A DNA stretch of 64,000 nucleotides, from contig JAZBRS010000044.1 of NCBI GenBank assembly GCA_037176725.1, forward strand, positions 7,564,001 through 7,628,000. The letters run 5' to 3'. Shown piece after piece: positions 11,080 through 24,649 of the stretch. The translations under genes and the position numbers were made by a program. Origin of the DNA: Posidonia oceanica. Taxonomy: Eukaryota; Streptophyta; Magnoliopsida; Alismatales; Posidoniaceae. Position 1 is the first letter of the stretch, and the number at the start of each line of letters is the position of its first letter. The notes beneath the pieces are model-generated. The model searched no databases. It was given only the letters and a program-made list of their open reading frames with translations, and had not been told where the DNA came from.

Positions 11080-13176
11080 TTGAGCTTCATACTGGATTCT
11101 CAAAGGATTCTTGGCCTTTAGTATACTCAGGAGCTCTTATTGCTGCTGGACATTTTAAGGGGGCCTACGTTAGACCTCTTGTGGAGAAGATTCAGAAGCG
11201 TATTGATAACTGGGGTTGCAAGTTTCCTAGTATAGCTGGTCGTCTTACCTTAATGAAGAATGTTCTTTGTTCTATTCCACATTTCCATTACATATTTTGA
11301 CTATATTGAAGGTGTCGGTGCATGTCATTGATGAAATTGAAGAGCTACTTTGTGACTTTTTGTAGGGTTCTATGGAAGGCCGAAAGATGCACCACTGGGT
11401 TAGATGGAAGAACTGTACGAGATCTTTAAGGGATATGGGACTGGGAATTCAGAAATTGGCAGATATGTTCCATCTTTTCAAAATCAAGAGTTGCTGGAAG
11501 CTGCTGCTAAAAGAATCTCTTTGGAGTGTTTTTTGTGCAACTAAGTATAAAGTAGATATTCAAGGGTGGTATGCTCCAACACCTTCTTATGCTTCAATAC
11601 GTTGGAAATCTCTTATGCCTGTGATGCCTTGGGTGTTTTCTCAATCTTGTTGGATTATTAATAAAGGTGACAGGTCCTTCTGGATTAACAAGTGGTATGC
11701 GGATGGTATCATTTTCAACCATTTAGAACATCGACCTTTCACAGATTTAGGAGTCAAGGTGGTAGATGTGTTTTTCAAGAGGGATCTCTTTGTGGATTAC
11801 GTTGGTAGCAATGACGAAGAGGTGGCTAATATGTGGCATATGCCAAGGGATCTCTATGTTGATTGGTAGGGTGACAGAGATAGGCTTATTTGGATGCCAC
11901 AGTTTGATGGTGTTTTTTCGATTAAGAGTGCATCTATTGCTCTTAATACTAATTCTCCATTGAATAACAGGAATAAGTGGATTTGGACGATGATGATGCC
12001 TGTTAAGATATCTTTGTTCCTATGGCGGATTGCGTGGAATGTTGTGGTTGTAGATGTGAATGTGCAATCACAGGCTGTCCATTTTGTTTCCAAGTGCAGT
12101 TGTTCTATAAGACCATAGTTGGAGACGTTGGATCATTTGTTAATTCATGGGGATTTGGATGCCAACGTGTGGTCTTTCTTTGGGAATGTTCTACATATTC
12201 AGGTTTATGGGGATCTGGTATCTCCTATCTTTGCTTGACAGGATTTTGAGAAGACGTCCTCTTATAGGCATGCTCTTATTGGGTTTCTCCTAGGTTATAT
12301 TTGTTGGCATATCTGGAAGGAACGATGTAATAGGAGATTCTCTGGTTAGTATCATGGTTGGCAGCAAGTTACCTTGGCAATTGTTGCAGAATGTAATCAC
12401 ATGTTACGCCACAAGAACTTCACTTCATTGGGTGGAGAAGCTACTTCTCTTCAGCATGTAGGCTTCAAAGTTCCTTCCTCTCTTCTGGATCGTTGTATGT
12501 TTGTCTGTTGGTTGCCCCCAGTGTATGGTTTCAAAGCAAATGTGGATGGCTCTTCTTCTTCGTCTGGTGTAGGAGGAGGAGGCCTTGTCAGAGACGTGCA
12601 TGGCCAAGTACACTTAGTTTTTTCTCATTATTATGATGATATAACTAACAATGAAGTTGAGATGAGAATTGTACTAGTTCTGTGTGAGGAGCATGATATT
12701 CTGGTGACAGAGGTTTAGTCTGATTCCATGCAGGTGGTACTTATGTTGCAAAGGAAGATTAATGTTAGTTGGAGATGCAACACTTGATGGCACCGTATTC
12801 TACAGAGGTTCTCAGTTACATTCTCTCACTACTACCGTGAAGGAAATGGAGCAGCGGATTTCTTAGCAAAGAAAGGTGGTCATCGGCATAGCCATTAGTT
12901 GTATCAAAATTTCAATGAACTTCCGAGAGAATTAAAAGGAATTTGTAATCTGGATAGATAGGGGATTCTTAATTTGCGGACTAGAAGGAGTACAAGTTAG
13001 TCTTTTTCTCCTCTTCTTTTCTCCCAAAGGCATGGATTTTTGGATAAGAGGTTTTTAGACTAACATATAGATTGGTGATTGATGGATCTATATCCTCACT
13101 CTGAGGTGTATCATTCTTTATTGTACTGTTGCCATTTTTATCAATAAATAAAAAAAATTCTATTGCTAAAAAAAAA
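11080..13176 (+). pseudogene. 5'-truncated, decayed L1-type LINE (RT C-terminus, zf-RVT, RNase H) with A-rich tail
   Basis: On the plus strand, broken frames give in order: an RT thumb/connection region (about 11085-11290, with RPLVEKIQKRIDNWGCKFPS and AGRLTLMKN), the zf-RVT-type region (about 11640-12240, with GDRSFWINKWY and WIWTMMMPVKISLFLWRIAW), and an RNase H domain (about 12530-12900, with FKANVDGSSSSSG, GGGLVRDVHG and EGNGAADFLAKKGG). The order is typical of plant L1 ORF2. Frames shift repeatedly and carry stops (for example near 11300, 11868 and 12717), and the catalytic RT core and endonuclease are missing, so it cannot encode a working protein. The tail at about 13140-13176 has A runs. 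A target duplication was not found. Confidence 0.85.
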
Positions 13177-13419
13177 CAGGAACATTGTTTTGGATTTCAA
13201 AACCCTATACAAGAAATGATGGTGAGACTTGAAGAAATTGAGATGAAGAATTTTAAACCTTATAAATATAATCTGAGATTGAAGTGCAGCATGCTATGAG
13301 TCCTTTTGAAAGAATCCACCTTCAAGTTACAGATCAATCGTAATCAATTTTTTAAACAAGAAGGCACAACTCACATGCCCTATCAGTAGAATTCAAATCC
13401 CTATCTTACCTCCAAATAC

Positions 13420-14083
13420 TAGGGATGCACATGGTTCGATTCGATTCTAACAAGAGCCATGAACCGAACCGTATCTATTGATTCTTACTATATTGGAATC
13501 GAACCGAACCAAACCGAATTATCCAAAAGTCGGTCGGTTCCGTTCGATTCTCGGTTTTTAATATAAATATCTATCAAAATATGATTCAACAATATTATAA
13601 CTTCTACATTACTTATATAATATATTTTGTTGCTCTACAAAAGAAAAAAATACACAAACAGATCAATGAAATAATTGTATTCCATTTGTAATTGATCATT
13701 TCTCAAATTTTGTAGTATTAGGTAGTGTAAAACTATACATGAGATCATTGAAGCAAATCATTTTTTGAGGATTGAAATGTAAAAAGTTTTTATATTACTT
13801 TGAATAAAAATGAATCGTAGGTATTTAAATCAATTTAATCCAATAGTAGATGAAGGGTGGAGATGTAAAATATTTATATATATATATAATATATTAATAT
13901 ATGGATCGATTCTCGGTTCGGTTTGATTAACCATACCTAGAACTAAGAAACGAATCACTAAGAACGATTCCAAAATTTGAGAACCGAATCGAACCATTCA
14001 ACAAATCTAAACCAAACTAAACCATCAAAAATGGTTCGATTCGATTCGTTTAACCGATTCTGATCGAACCGTGTGCACCCCTA
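13420..14083. mobile_element. hAT-type MITE, 664 bp, with perfect 8-bp target-site duplication
   Basis: CCAAATAC occurs immediately before (13412-13419) and immediately after (14084-14091) the element. The termini are inverted repeats: TAGGGATGCACATGGTTCGA and (reverse complement) TAGGGGTGCACACGGTTCGA. Long subterminal arrays of GGTTCGATTCG/CGAATCGAACC fill the first 150 and last 190 bp, and the centre is AT-rich and non-coding. Confidence 0.9.
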
Positions 14084-14091
14084 CCAAATAC

Positions 14092-16230
14092 CAAAGTTAA
14101 AACAAAAATAACCATGAGACGAACATTAAATAAGCCAACAGTGGTCTGGTGCAAACTGAATGAAACATTTTTTCAAAGGCGAGGATTAAATAACACAACT
14201 AATCGGCGAACAATAAATATTTCTACCAGAAGTCATATTCAATGATGCAAGATGGATGCCACATTTTAGAACAGACCAACGAAGAAGACAAAAAAGGTAG
14301 AGATCACAGAACCATGATACAAGATACTAGATAAATAGAAAAACATATATTGACAAATGAAGCATGGCCTCAGGAAAAGTAGAATCAGAAATAAGCAGAT
14401 GACTTCTCACACTCACAACCACCACCACCACCTCGCTTTAATCCCACCTACACTTGTGAAGCTTCCACTCAAAAACTATGCTTCAATTGCTTGTTGCTCA
14501 TCCAAGACATCTAACAATCATGTCATCACTAGATGGACAGTATTATTTCGAGAAATGTCAAGCAATCTTCTAGCTCACTCAGTCAATTTTGTTAGCATAC
14601 ATATCTTTCATCAAGAGCAAACTCCATGCACATATACACCTGAAAGTAGCCATTATGGAGTTGGTTTTCCTAGTAACCTTTGGATGTCTGCAAAACCAAG
14701 ACAATAACGGTAGGACAACTTCCGTTTTTTTTTCTTCTTTATAGTACATCAAGATTCTTGCCCAAAGTCTTTCAACTGCTAAGTCATTCCTCGCTTGGCT
14801 TTTTCCATGGCATAACAAAAGGAATAAAAGCTTCATATGGAAAAAAAATACAGAAAATGGGAAAACAAAAAGCGAAATAATGTGGTTACCCTTAGAAGTG
14901 GGCTGCTTCATTGTTTTAGATTTTCTAACTACAAATCTCTGAAATGATGGGCTGAAGATAAAAATAAAATAAAATATATAAATTCTTACATACATATCAT
15001 TTTTCCATGAACAATTCGGAACAAGCAGAAACTCCAAGTATCTTACCGAATCTAGCTTGCAAATCATATCGGCAAATGCAAAATAACAGAGAGAGATGGG
15101 CATACTATACTAGTGGCTTTCTAGGAAAATTTCAGATTTCAAGAAAAGATGCATTTTCATTTTGTCTGGCTAAGATCTGCCACCTAGCCACCAGTGAATC
15201 TGAGCAGATTGGTAATAACCAACTAGAATGCTTGTGCCACGGATTAACCAGGTAATCAAATTCAATGGCAACCTAGTAAGCAATTTAGACAATAAAGAAT
15301 ATAAGCTTCTCAAACTCTAATAGCCAACTGCCAACTTAAGTCCTAAGCCTACTTTTCCTAGTCTAGCAACTCAATTTCTCCCTTTCATTGCCTCCGACAA
15401 CTAGCAAAAGAATATATTATCTCAAAAAAGAAACAAGTAAAAGGATATATATATTCAACTTTGTTCCATGGTTTGGAAGTCTAATACATGTAGACCCTTT
15501 TTGTATAAAAAGATTTCATAAATATGAGACATTGATCCTCAAAATCCAGATGCAGCATATTGAGTAATAACACTGGAAAGAGATAAAATAAATAGTTGTC
15601 GTAACACCCTCTCAATAGGTAATATAGGCTCAGCATTGCAGTCTTCTGGACCATATTCTTCAGTTAGTTCCTTACCATAAACTCTTTATATAAGTGATTT
15701 CAAAATTCACCTTGACAAAAAGTTGAGAGGACAAAGTAATGGATGCAGAAGATAAACTAGGACCACTTGTACAAAGGGATAGAGAAATCAACCACCGCCC
15801 AAGAATTAAGAAGAAACAGAAGCAATGATGGAGCAACGTAAATGTATCAGACTACCCAGACCCTTAGATCTTCCCTTAAGTCATGCAATATGACCATATC
15901 CATCATCGTGTACAGGACGTATCCAATTTTTTTAACTAAGAAGAGGGATGCAGATATGTCTGTGAAATATGAAAATAGATTTAGCTATTAGTGCAAACTT
16001 GATATGAATGAATTTAGATATGCTAAAGGAATTCAAGATACAAAGCATATTTTAACCAAACTTGTTTTAGTTTCAGTCTCATACTGCTTTGATACAATTA
16101 CTCTAGTTGAAGTTTAACTGAGCTAGTCATTGAAATCTGTTTGGACACAGATTGAAAGGGATGTAGATGAATAAAGATATGGGCATGAAATCAAAATTGA
16201 AATCCATCTGAAAACGAATCCGAGTACAGT
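14092..16230. other. Intergenic DNA, no gene supported
   Basis: Frames at 14357-14707 (plus), 14579-15103 (minus) and 15007-15255 (plus) overlap each other and have no recognisable domain. One minus-strand stretch near 15040-15090 ends in a donor-like CG/GTAAGA, but no partner exons could be found. I would not annotate a gene here. Confidence 0.35.
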
Positions 16231-16239
16231 TTGAATTAT

Positions 16240-17075
16240 TTATAATTGTTGCACCCCCAGTATGTGTAGTCATTTGTCTTAGCTCAGGTTTCACAAAAAT
16301 AACAACTAATTATAAGAGAAACAAAAATAACATATAAAACATGATCTATGTAGAAATAAATTTTGCGAAAAATATGGAGAGATCTTACTCATGTATGACG
16401 AAAAACTCTATTGATGTAGAAAACTATCTACATGCTCCGCTGAGGTGTTATCAAACACTAATACTTAAAATGTTATTCGGCCCCTACAGTGCAATGAGTT
16501 GTAGTTGAATCGTTCCTAGATACCAGCGAGGAAGAGTTGCGATGCATGTACTCGCAACCAACTTCAAAAGAACCACTGCTGGTACGCCTTCCTATCCACT
16601 CATTGTAGACAAACCATAGAGTCAAACTTCGATCCTTTTGAATACACGAACAACCACCTTCTCGTCCTCTAAGAAGCTGCAGACCTACGGAATTGCTTTC
16701 CTAGAAAACCCTCACGAGATCTCTCTATTCGATATCTATTGAGAGGAGTTTGTCTCTCATTATTTAGACTGGATAAGACGCTTATCTCTCAAAATTCGAA
16801 TAAGATCAAATTAATCGTGATCAAAGCGCACCATCAAAGTGCCACACTGCGTCCATGAAGCTCAAGGCTCTTGGTTCTTAGTGGCCTTATAGGCTAAGGC
16901 CTTAGATACACATAAGTCAAACTCAAAATTTCATTGTGGAGGGAAACATAGATTTAAGGCCCCATCAACAATACATGGTACACACACACATGTGCTTAAA
17001 AGGAAGAGATCTTCCCATTCTTTTTGAATTACAATGGAGTGTTTCACAAACAATGTGGGACTAAAAACTCTGACA
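16240..17075 (-). mobile_element. LTR-retroelement remnant (copy 1 of a family shared with 42.9-44.3 kb)
   Basis: This stretch aligns over several hundred bases with 43216-44259, for example TCGCAACCAACTTCAAAAGA, CTCGTCCTCTAAGAAGC, ACACATAAGTCAAACTCAAA and AATGTGGGACTAAAAACTC. Read on the minus strand it starts near 17075 with TGTCAGAGTTTTTAGTCCCA, a typical plant LTR opening. No coding domain is present, so it may be a solo LTR or an eroded end. Superfamily is not certain (copia-like by its start). Confidence 0.5.
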
Positions 17076-17799
17076 ATATCTAAGTCCATAGTCTCCACTA
17101 GTAAGCTTAAAAGGGGTATGCTTACACTAAAAAGTTGATGGGGCTCCATTAAAGACTCGAACTATATGGAACGACACAAATAAGATATGTATGTAGCCTC
17201 CTAGGTACCACCACAACAACTAATGCATGATGTGGACAAAACCCATGAGAGTATGTAGACCAACAGATTTCACTTCTAGGGAACGTGACCATTGGGTACC
17301 GACAAATGTCCTCGATTAGTAGATTATGAAGCAAACATCACATTGATGATTGAACCAAGGAAAATATGAATCAGAGATAATAGTGTTTAGCACATCTTCT
17401 TGTGATCTTTTTCTTCAACTCCGAATGTTATATGAAAAGTTCTCAACTTATTAACATTGTACACAAGTTCAAACATTTTGATCAATCATCAAACAGTAAA
17501 TGAAGAGAACTTTGAACACCTACGTTGAATTCTTCCAATCCACCATCAATTTCCCATCAAAAAGAAGAAAAAATCCATACACAAACAAAAATCGCATAAA
17601 AAGGTGAAACTTTTGGGATTATGGATCAAAAGAATGACAACAAACACGAGACGTGAACAAAGAAAAAAAAAAGGATCAAAAGAATTGTCTATATTATTTG
17701 TTGGAGAGCCCTTTGACTATGACATCGTTGAGACGTAGCAAATGACCCTCATTGACGAATGACATGGAAGTCAACTAAGATGTTACGTCGATACATTTA

Positions 17800-18291
17800 G
17801 CCCATGTTTGGATCTTGAATAAGTCTTGGAATAAACCAGAAATAAGACTTACTATTCCTTTTGATTGTGTACAAATCGGAATAAACTCGGAATAGTAATT
17901 CCTATTTTGATTTAGTTATTCTAGAATAGCTATTCCCCTGGAATGGTGGAATAAAATTATTCCCTTAAGTTATTCTGATACATGTATGTATACAGTGTGT
18001 TTATTTTTTATTTAAAAATTAATACATATATAATATAATGTATATATACTTTAAATTAGATATATATATCTTAATAATCAAGTTAATTATTATTAATCAA
18101 CATATTTTCTACTTATTCCAACACTTATTCTAATACTTATTCCAGTCTTCATCCAAACCAGAAAATCTCCTTATACACATTTATTCATCTTTAAAAGAAA
18201 ATTACTTTCAAACTGAATAACAATACTATCAGAATACTAATACCACTTTCTACTTATTCCTATTTTTCTTTTTCTACATCTAAAGAGGGGC
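17800..18291. mobile_element. PIF/Harbinger (Tourist)-like MITE, 492 bp, TTA target duplication
   Basis: Termini are GCCCATGTTTGGATCT on the left and (reverse complement) GCCCCTCTTTAGATGT on the right. TTA lies directly outside both ends (17797-17799 and 18292-18294). Internal text such as GGAATAAACTCGGAATAG and CTATTCCCCTGGAATGG adds inverted GGAATA/TATTCC motifs. No coding capacity. Confidence 0.65.
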
Positions 18292-18299
18292 TTAAGATT

Positions 18300-19032
18300 T
18301 TGGGTTCGTTTCACAAATCATCGGGTTATGTTTTAGTAGATTAGGTTTCAAATAATCTAAATCTCACTCACATGAGTTTTTTGGTTTTTTCACTTTCGAT
18401 AATAAACAATTAATATGCATATGCCACATCACATAATCTTACACTAATAACTCATAAACAAATAATCCTAAGTCTCCAATTGGTTTATTTTAGGTCCTAT
18501 GAGAAAGGATAGATTATTCATTCATCCAAGGTGGGTGTTTGAGCTTTCAACATCTACATGGAAGGCTATGTTCGATAATGATTCCGACACCTAAATACCG
18601 ATAAGAACCACTTTTTGTTAGAGTGATTACTAAATGAGGAAATAGAGTCAAGTTAACTATAGAAGCTATTATAGTTTATGTTACATTCAATAGAAGCTAA
18701 ATGTTTTTTGAGTGATAGCCAAGAAAATTTTATTGAAAATTACTCTAAAAGAAGATACAAAGAAAAAACTAGACTTATCAAGAAGATAAGTCAAAACAAT
18801 GAAGAAGAAGCCCCAAAGATCTAGACTAAATAAGCAAAAGATGCTGCAGTCATAAATAAACGAACACATCCGTAGCTAGGCACCATTCCATGACCGAGGG
18901 TACAACTCTATCACTCAGATCATGCGAAGCTAAACACTTTTCCTAAAAAATCCCATGGGTTCATTTCAATCCATCTAGTCCACCACATTACATGAGAGAG
19001 GACATTCCCAACTTTACTTTGTCTTTCCATCA

Positions 19033-19069
<37 letters not shown>

Positions 19070-20320
19070 GCCCCACAAATCTGAATGCTGGTGGAGTCTA
19101 CGGTAGGTGTGGGATGTAGGGGAATGATTTGAAGATCAACAGACATGCCCAATTTACCATTTTGTTGTCTTGTTTCCTTGGACAATGTGATTGTTCCAAT
19201 CAAACCCTAGCGACCACCGTGATGCAAGTGCGTCTGTTATCGACCGATGGTGCGTTTGTGTTTCTTTCGTACTGATTTAATCAATTCCACGATCTAGAAG
19301 AGTCGTCGATACAGGAAAAGGAGCATGAGATGATACCTTTGCCAATGAAGCATGACCATCATTGTCATTTTTTTTTGGGATGCCTAGGGAAGAAAGAGCC
19401 GCACAACTCCTCAATCTCCTAGGGATAGAGAACAAAATGGTTAGCCATATGGGAGCCCCACAGGTCCTTCTTGAAACAACTACCATGCAAAAATTTGAAA
19501 AGTAGGGTACAACCGATGGATAATCTGCCACCTACAAGAATCATGAATGATCATTCTTATCCCACATCCATGTGCAACTAAACGGAAGGTAGGCACTTAG
19601 ATCCTCAATTTCCTTAGTCATAGAGATCCTCCTTGTAATCCCAAAACTCAGGCAAGCCCAACATTAATTTGCACATAACACTTCAAAATCATCACACAAG
19701 GAGTGGCAACTTGGTAGAGTGTATGAAAAGACAACTTTAAGGGGGAAGGATCAGACCTATATATCCTCTCAAAATCTAATCCACAGTATGTGGTTAGTTT
19801 GAACCCACAGTATGTAGTTAGTTTTGCTTCCAAATTACCTCTCGGCATGGCAGACACCCTCCTATCATGAAAATCCAACCATCCAGTTGTGTAATCTCTA
19901 TTCCGTCTCCTTAGAACAATCTTGTCTCACAAAAGCAAGTCTTCATCTTCTTGCAGCATTCGCTAACTACATCGATCATCTTTCCAAATTCCAAGAGGGT
20001 CCGATTAAAGGATCCGAAGAAATGCTACTGACACTCCCTTATGCCCTAGAATGACAAAGCTTACCCTGTTCAAACAGTGAAAAGTCATGACATGCCTATG
20101 ATTAAAAAGTTTATAATGTGATCTTTTCTCCATGAGTGTTGCCTCCATATAAATGAGTTATATGTTGGTTTTCGTTTTATTCACTGGAAAAAACATAATA
20201 AGCGCACAGAGGTTCACTCAAAACCTAGAATTTAATCTTTAAACTTAAGGACAAGCTACAATTGATTTTTTTTATTAAATAATTTCAAATGTATCTGCAA
20301 TACTATTATTTGAAGTACTT
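18300..20320. other. Intergenic DNA, no gene supported
   Basis: Short frames on the minus strand (19277-19531, 19648-19878) and the plus strand (19824-20054) lack recognisable domains. They are interrupted by stops in every joined reading I tried. Confidence 0.35.
19034..19078. repeat. (CT)n microsatellite
   Basis: About 45 bp of uninterrupted CT dinucleotides. No adjacent gene start was recognised. Confidence 0.95.
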
Positions 20321-20321
20321 A

Positions 20322-20654
20322 GGTAGCATTTAGTATTGATTATGGGAGAATAGCTTATTATAAGATGGCTTTTTTCACTTGTGCACTGTTGACAGATTAT
20401 TTCAATAATCAATAATAATGTTTGGTGACACATAAGGAATACAGAAAAAGATCATGGGAGGAGGCGTTTTGAAAAAAACTCCCCTGAGTAACTTTTTTTT
20501 TCCTTGACACTTACTTTACATTTTAAGCAAGGAAAAAAGCAGACGTCTCAAAATAAGTTGGCATTTTTTTAAACGTTTGGTTGAACATTTGATGGAATAA
20601 TCACTTTTTTTTTTTGATAAGCTGCTCCAAACAATCATTACCAAACAATGCCCT
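20322..20654. mobile_element. Possible MITE with degenerate GGGCATTGTTTGG-type ends
   Basis: Left end AGGTAGCATTTAGTATTGAT and right end (reverse complement) AGGGCATTGTTTGGTAATGA align as an imperfect inverted repeat with small gaps. The interior is non-coding and AT-rich. A clean target duplication is not visible, so this is tentative. Confidence 0.35.
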
Positions 20655-20950
20655 AGAGTGGCATGTGTCATATGCTTAAGCAGATCTAAGATCCCTAATT
20701 GAACCTTTTAAGTGAAACATGCCAACCTTTTGTGTTTGTAGATATTCACTGCAGGACCAATTTGTAAGGGTATAAAAATGATTCCACCTGGCCCACACTT
20801 TGAGTGTTACAGTTCTTCTAATAGGTATATTTTTCCTTTCAGTTGTGCAATTCCTTTCTTTGACCATTGTTTGTATATTAGTTATACTTGTTTGTGTGAC
20901 TTTTTGTGTCTATAATTGTTTTTTCCACGTACAAGAAAAGGGATACATAT

Positions 20951-21241
20951 AAAGGTCATATCATTCATGTAAGAATATATTTGAGTTTTTGTAAAAATAT
21001 AATGTGTTACAGATGTAGTTTTCAACTTTAGTCAAATCAATTGCAGATAAAAAGGCTATGTCATTCATATAAAATATATTTGAGTATTTGTAAATATATA
21101 ATGTGTTACAGATGTAGTTTTCAACTTTAGTCAAATCAATTGCAGATAAAAAGGCTATGTCATTCATATAAAATATATTTGAGTATTTGTAAATATATAA
21201 TGTGTTATAGATGTACTTTTCAACTTTAGTCAAATCAATTC
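20951..21241. repeat. 98-bp tandem repeat, three copies
   Basis: Copies start at about 20951, 21046 and 21144, each running from AAGG(C/T)(C/T)AT through TCATTCAT, ATATATTTGAGT, ATAATGTGTTA and AGTCAAATCAATT. Copies 2 and 3 differ at only two or three bases; copy 1 is more diverged. The minus-strand frame through the array is a by-product of the repeat. Confidence 0.85.
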
Positions 21242-21725
21242 TAGAGCAAGATTATGGGAGGATGGGGGGGGGGTGTTAACATCATGGATGGGTAACCATT
21301 ACGTTACTTTGGGAGTATTTTTATCTGATTTTAAAGATCATGTGCAAACCTGAGCAATTAACTATAAATTATGATATACAATTGTGTAAGATCCATAATT
21401 TTAAATATCGGTTTTATGTTGGACTTAGATCTGACAAATATTAGAAACATGTTAAACAATGGTGGAAATACGGTAAATTTACGGAAGTCCATGAAAATAG
21501 TCAAAAAAATTTGAATTTTAATTTGAAACTCCCTGATAGCTAAAATAAGCAATAATCTACATGAATTTACTGTCGAATTTGGAACTCTTTCCACAATATG
21601 GAGTTGTTTCAAGACATATGACTGTAATATATTTGATATTCGACAATATAGTAGTGATACTGTGACGGTGACAGCTGAATCAAGAATCTCATTGGTGGAT
21701 ATTATGGAATAAATACTGATTGAGG

Positions 21726-24640
21726 CTATTGAGGGATGCAATCTTGACTTAGAGGACCTTGACGAGGTTGTTGCTCATATTCTGTTTGTGGTGATGCATA
21801 GTTGAAGATGGAGTTCATATTCCATTTACTTTGTTGACTTGGAATATAGGAAGATGAAGTTCTCGTCTATCCACTTTCAGAGTTATAATCTGATTGTCCA
21901 TAAGAACCATCTCCAAAAGAGCTGTACTCATAAGAGTTTGTAGGATTTTGAATATTCAGAGCTTCAAGTCTCTCTAATAAACTTCTCCTAGTATGACTGC
22001 TCTAAGAATATGAATCTCTTGCTATGTCTTCATGAGGTTTTCTTTTATAATGATACGACAAAGTATCAGGTCTAAATGGTTGTCGGACTCCATGATGTTC
22101 GTTTTGTGTACCATGTGTGAATGCATCCTCTCTTGTGAATGGGTTAAGTGGCACTTGACTTTCTCCTCGTGAGTCTTCAATTGCAGATTGAGCTGCATAT
22201 CCACTGCCACCGCCTTCATCATCGTCTTGTGGTTGTGTGGAATTTGTCTCACTCTCACCACCTAGGCCTAGAGTTCTACTACGAGAATGTCCTAATGAAC
22301 TCATGTATTCTTCAACATCAATGCCCATTTCAGCAGTAATTCTTGAGCTTGGTTTACTATATTCTTCATCCAGTACTGGTTCTCCATTTTTTTACAACCA
22401 CTCAAGTATAGATCCTCATTTTCATCCTCATTGTAAATATACACCAAATTACTTGGGTCTAAGTGGTCATTATCTTCTCCCGAAGTTGAGATAGTTTGAG
22501 ATAAAATCTTTATTGTAATTTTCTTCAAATTTGGAGTATCTGTTCTATTAAGCATTCACCATTCACGTAAAATATGATATTAGATTATTAGTTTATTATC
22601 TATATTATAATGTAATGTTATGAAATAAAATAAATAATATTCAAATCCTTACTTGGAGTCATCGTATCACGAGCACGAATCGCTTAAGGATCTCCAAATC
22701 CTAACATTTGGTTCCTAAAGTATTTGATTTCATTCAAGACTTGTACTTGAATGTCCACATTTAGCTTCAATTTCTTTATCACTATTCTAATGATGGTATA
22801 GGAACTGCAGGTTCACAAAGTATGCTACATTGACAAAGAAAAGTCATTAAACAACCAATTAAATTGTAAACATAATTATGGCAAATATGAATTTATATAT
22901 CAAAGTGCCTACCAGCTTCATGTAAAGGGTGAAGAAGCATCTTGGACCTTGTTTCTTCGATAATCTTCAAGTATCCCTTTAAAGATCTATATGCTACATC
23001 ATTCACAACATATTTCATTAACTTTATCGCCTCATACAAGACACCCATTGTAGGTTTCTTATCACCATTCACCAAGTGAAGGATCTTCGAAATCAGCTTC
23101 ATTATGTTGACTACCTTTCAAGTGTCCTCCAAAAATGACTAGCGATTATAGAGTTTATTCTCCTACCAATTGGAGTGTCACTCTCGTGATATTTATATCA
23201 CACTTGTGAATTAAACATGTATTTCAGTCTACTTTTATCAATCATTAATTGGAGAGCAATATAGTTTGTTGCAAATCGAGTAATTCTAAGCCGAATCAAG
23301 TCACCACCACAACACTCGGGTGACCTCATAAAGACTAATAGATAGTAGTGGTTATAAATGAAGTTTGCTACAACCTTTGCTTCTCTAACAGTCTTCTCCA
23401 CCAACTTTGTCTTCCTAAAGTCCTTAAGTATCAAATCAATACAATGAGCAACATATGGTGTCCAAAAGATAGGATACTTGAACATGATTCTTTCACTAGT
23501 CTTTCTGAAATTGCTGCTATTGTCAGTGACAATCTGAACCACATTTAATGGTCTCACTTGTTTAATGACTTCCATAATTTGCTTATAAAGGTATTTATGA
23601 TCTCTGATAACATCAAAAGTATCAATGGACTTTAAAAAAACTGTACGACCATTACAGTAAACCATGAAATTGATGATCTATTTTCTAGTGGTACTTGTCT
23701 AACCATCACACATAATAATGATCTCATAGGTTGACCATTGTCGTTTCAAGCTGTTGATGTAGCTTTGTGACTTTTCCTTCTTTGATTTGAGGTACTTGTT
23801 CGTTATCTCATAATTAGTTAGTGTTTTTATTCCTGTACTTTTTCTTACTGCTACATCAAAGCATATGTTGTAGATACAATCCCTTTGTACTATTCACTGG
23901 AATAGCATTGAAAAACATATATTTGGCCATAATTTGACCAATTTTCTCTCTGGTATTTCCAAACATGTCCTTGATAGTCTTCTTCTTCGACTTTTCGTTT
24001 CTACATGTTGTTGAATTTAGATTGTCATACCTTTAACTGTATGTTCTAAACATTCTTGCAATGCCTTTATCCATATCTTTCTGTGCACTGCCATTAGCAC
24101 TACCACTGCTACTTCCATTTCCTCTATTGTGAGGGACACTTCTAGAACCATGGAATCTCTGAATTTGTTCTCTATACCATTCTTATTTCTTGACTCCATT
24201 ATAGCTCTCCTATACATGTCTCTCTCTTCATGAATTTGACAATCTAGAGGATACATAGTATCATCGTCTGAATCTGCTACAAGGATAGGCTCACTCTCTC
24301 CTTTATTAAACAGAATCTTCTTAAATCTTTCATCTCTTTTCGTCCTATCACTTTTTTTGGATTTTATGTCATTTAGTAACTCTCTCATTTGATCATAAAT
24401 AATAGTTAGGCATGATTTGCACTTGCTGACATTGTTGTATCTACCAACAATGTGTTGTTTCAATCTTGTAATACCCCCACTCATCATTCTCTTTCCACAG
24501 TATTTGCATTCTGTTTACAGATAATTCATGCAACCATCCTAGATCATCATATCTAGCAACTCTCTCCTCATTTCTATTTCTATTACTTTGAGATCCATTA
24601 GAACTCGAAATTGTGAAGGTTGAAAACAAAAGGTTAAATG
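21726..24640 (-). pseudogene. Decayed hAT transposase gene (BED finger, DUF659, hAT regions)
   Basis: Minus-strand segments in order match plant hAT transposases. A BED zinc finger is at about 24510-24420 (ECKYCGKRMMSGGITRLKQH, followed by paired Cys). A basic/acidic linker runs to about 24020. The DUF659-type catalytic region is at about 23720-23200, with VVQIVTDNSSNF and PYVAHCIDLILKD, the usual VTDN and AHC-NL signatures. A segment at 23102-22893 carries VNGDKKPTMGVLYEAI and LLHPLHEAG. A Ser/Gly/Asp-rich tail ends at a stop at 21726. Breaks include a frameshift before the BED cysteines, a stop where CDGWT would be expected (CDG*T, about 23700) and more stops after 23198. It is therefore inactive. 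Terminal inverted repeats were not identified. Confidence 0.8.
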
Positions 24641-24649
24641 AGATTAATT

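Noticed and set aside
14357..15255. Frames of 66-174 codons on both strands
   Set aside because: Mutually overlapping, no domain, no consistent splice structure.
19277..20054. Minus- and plus-strand frames suggesting an old coding region
   Set aside because: No recognisable motif, and stops appear in every attempted joining.
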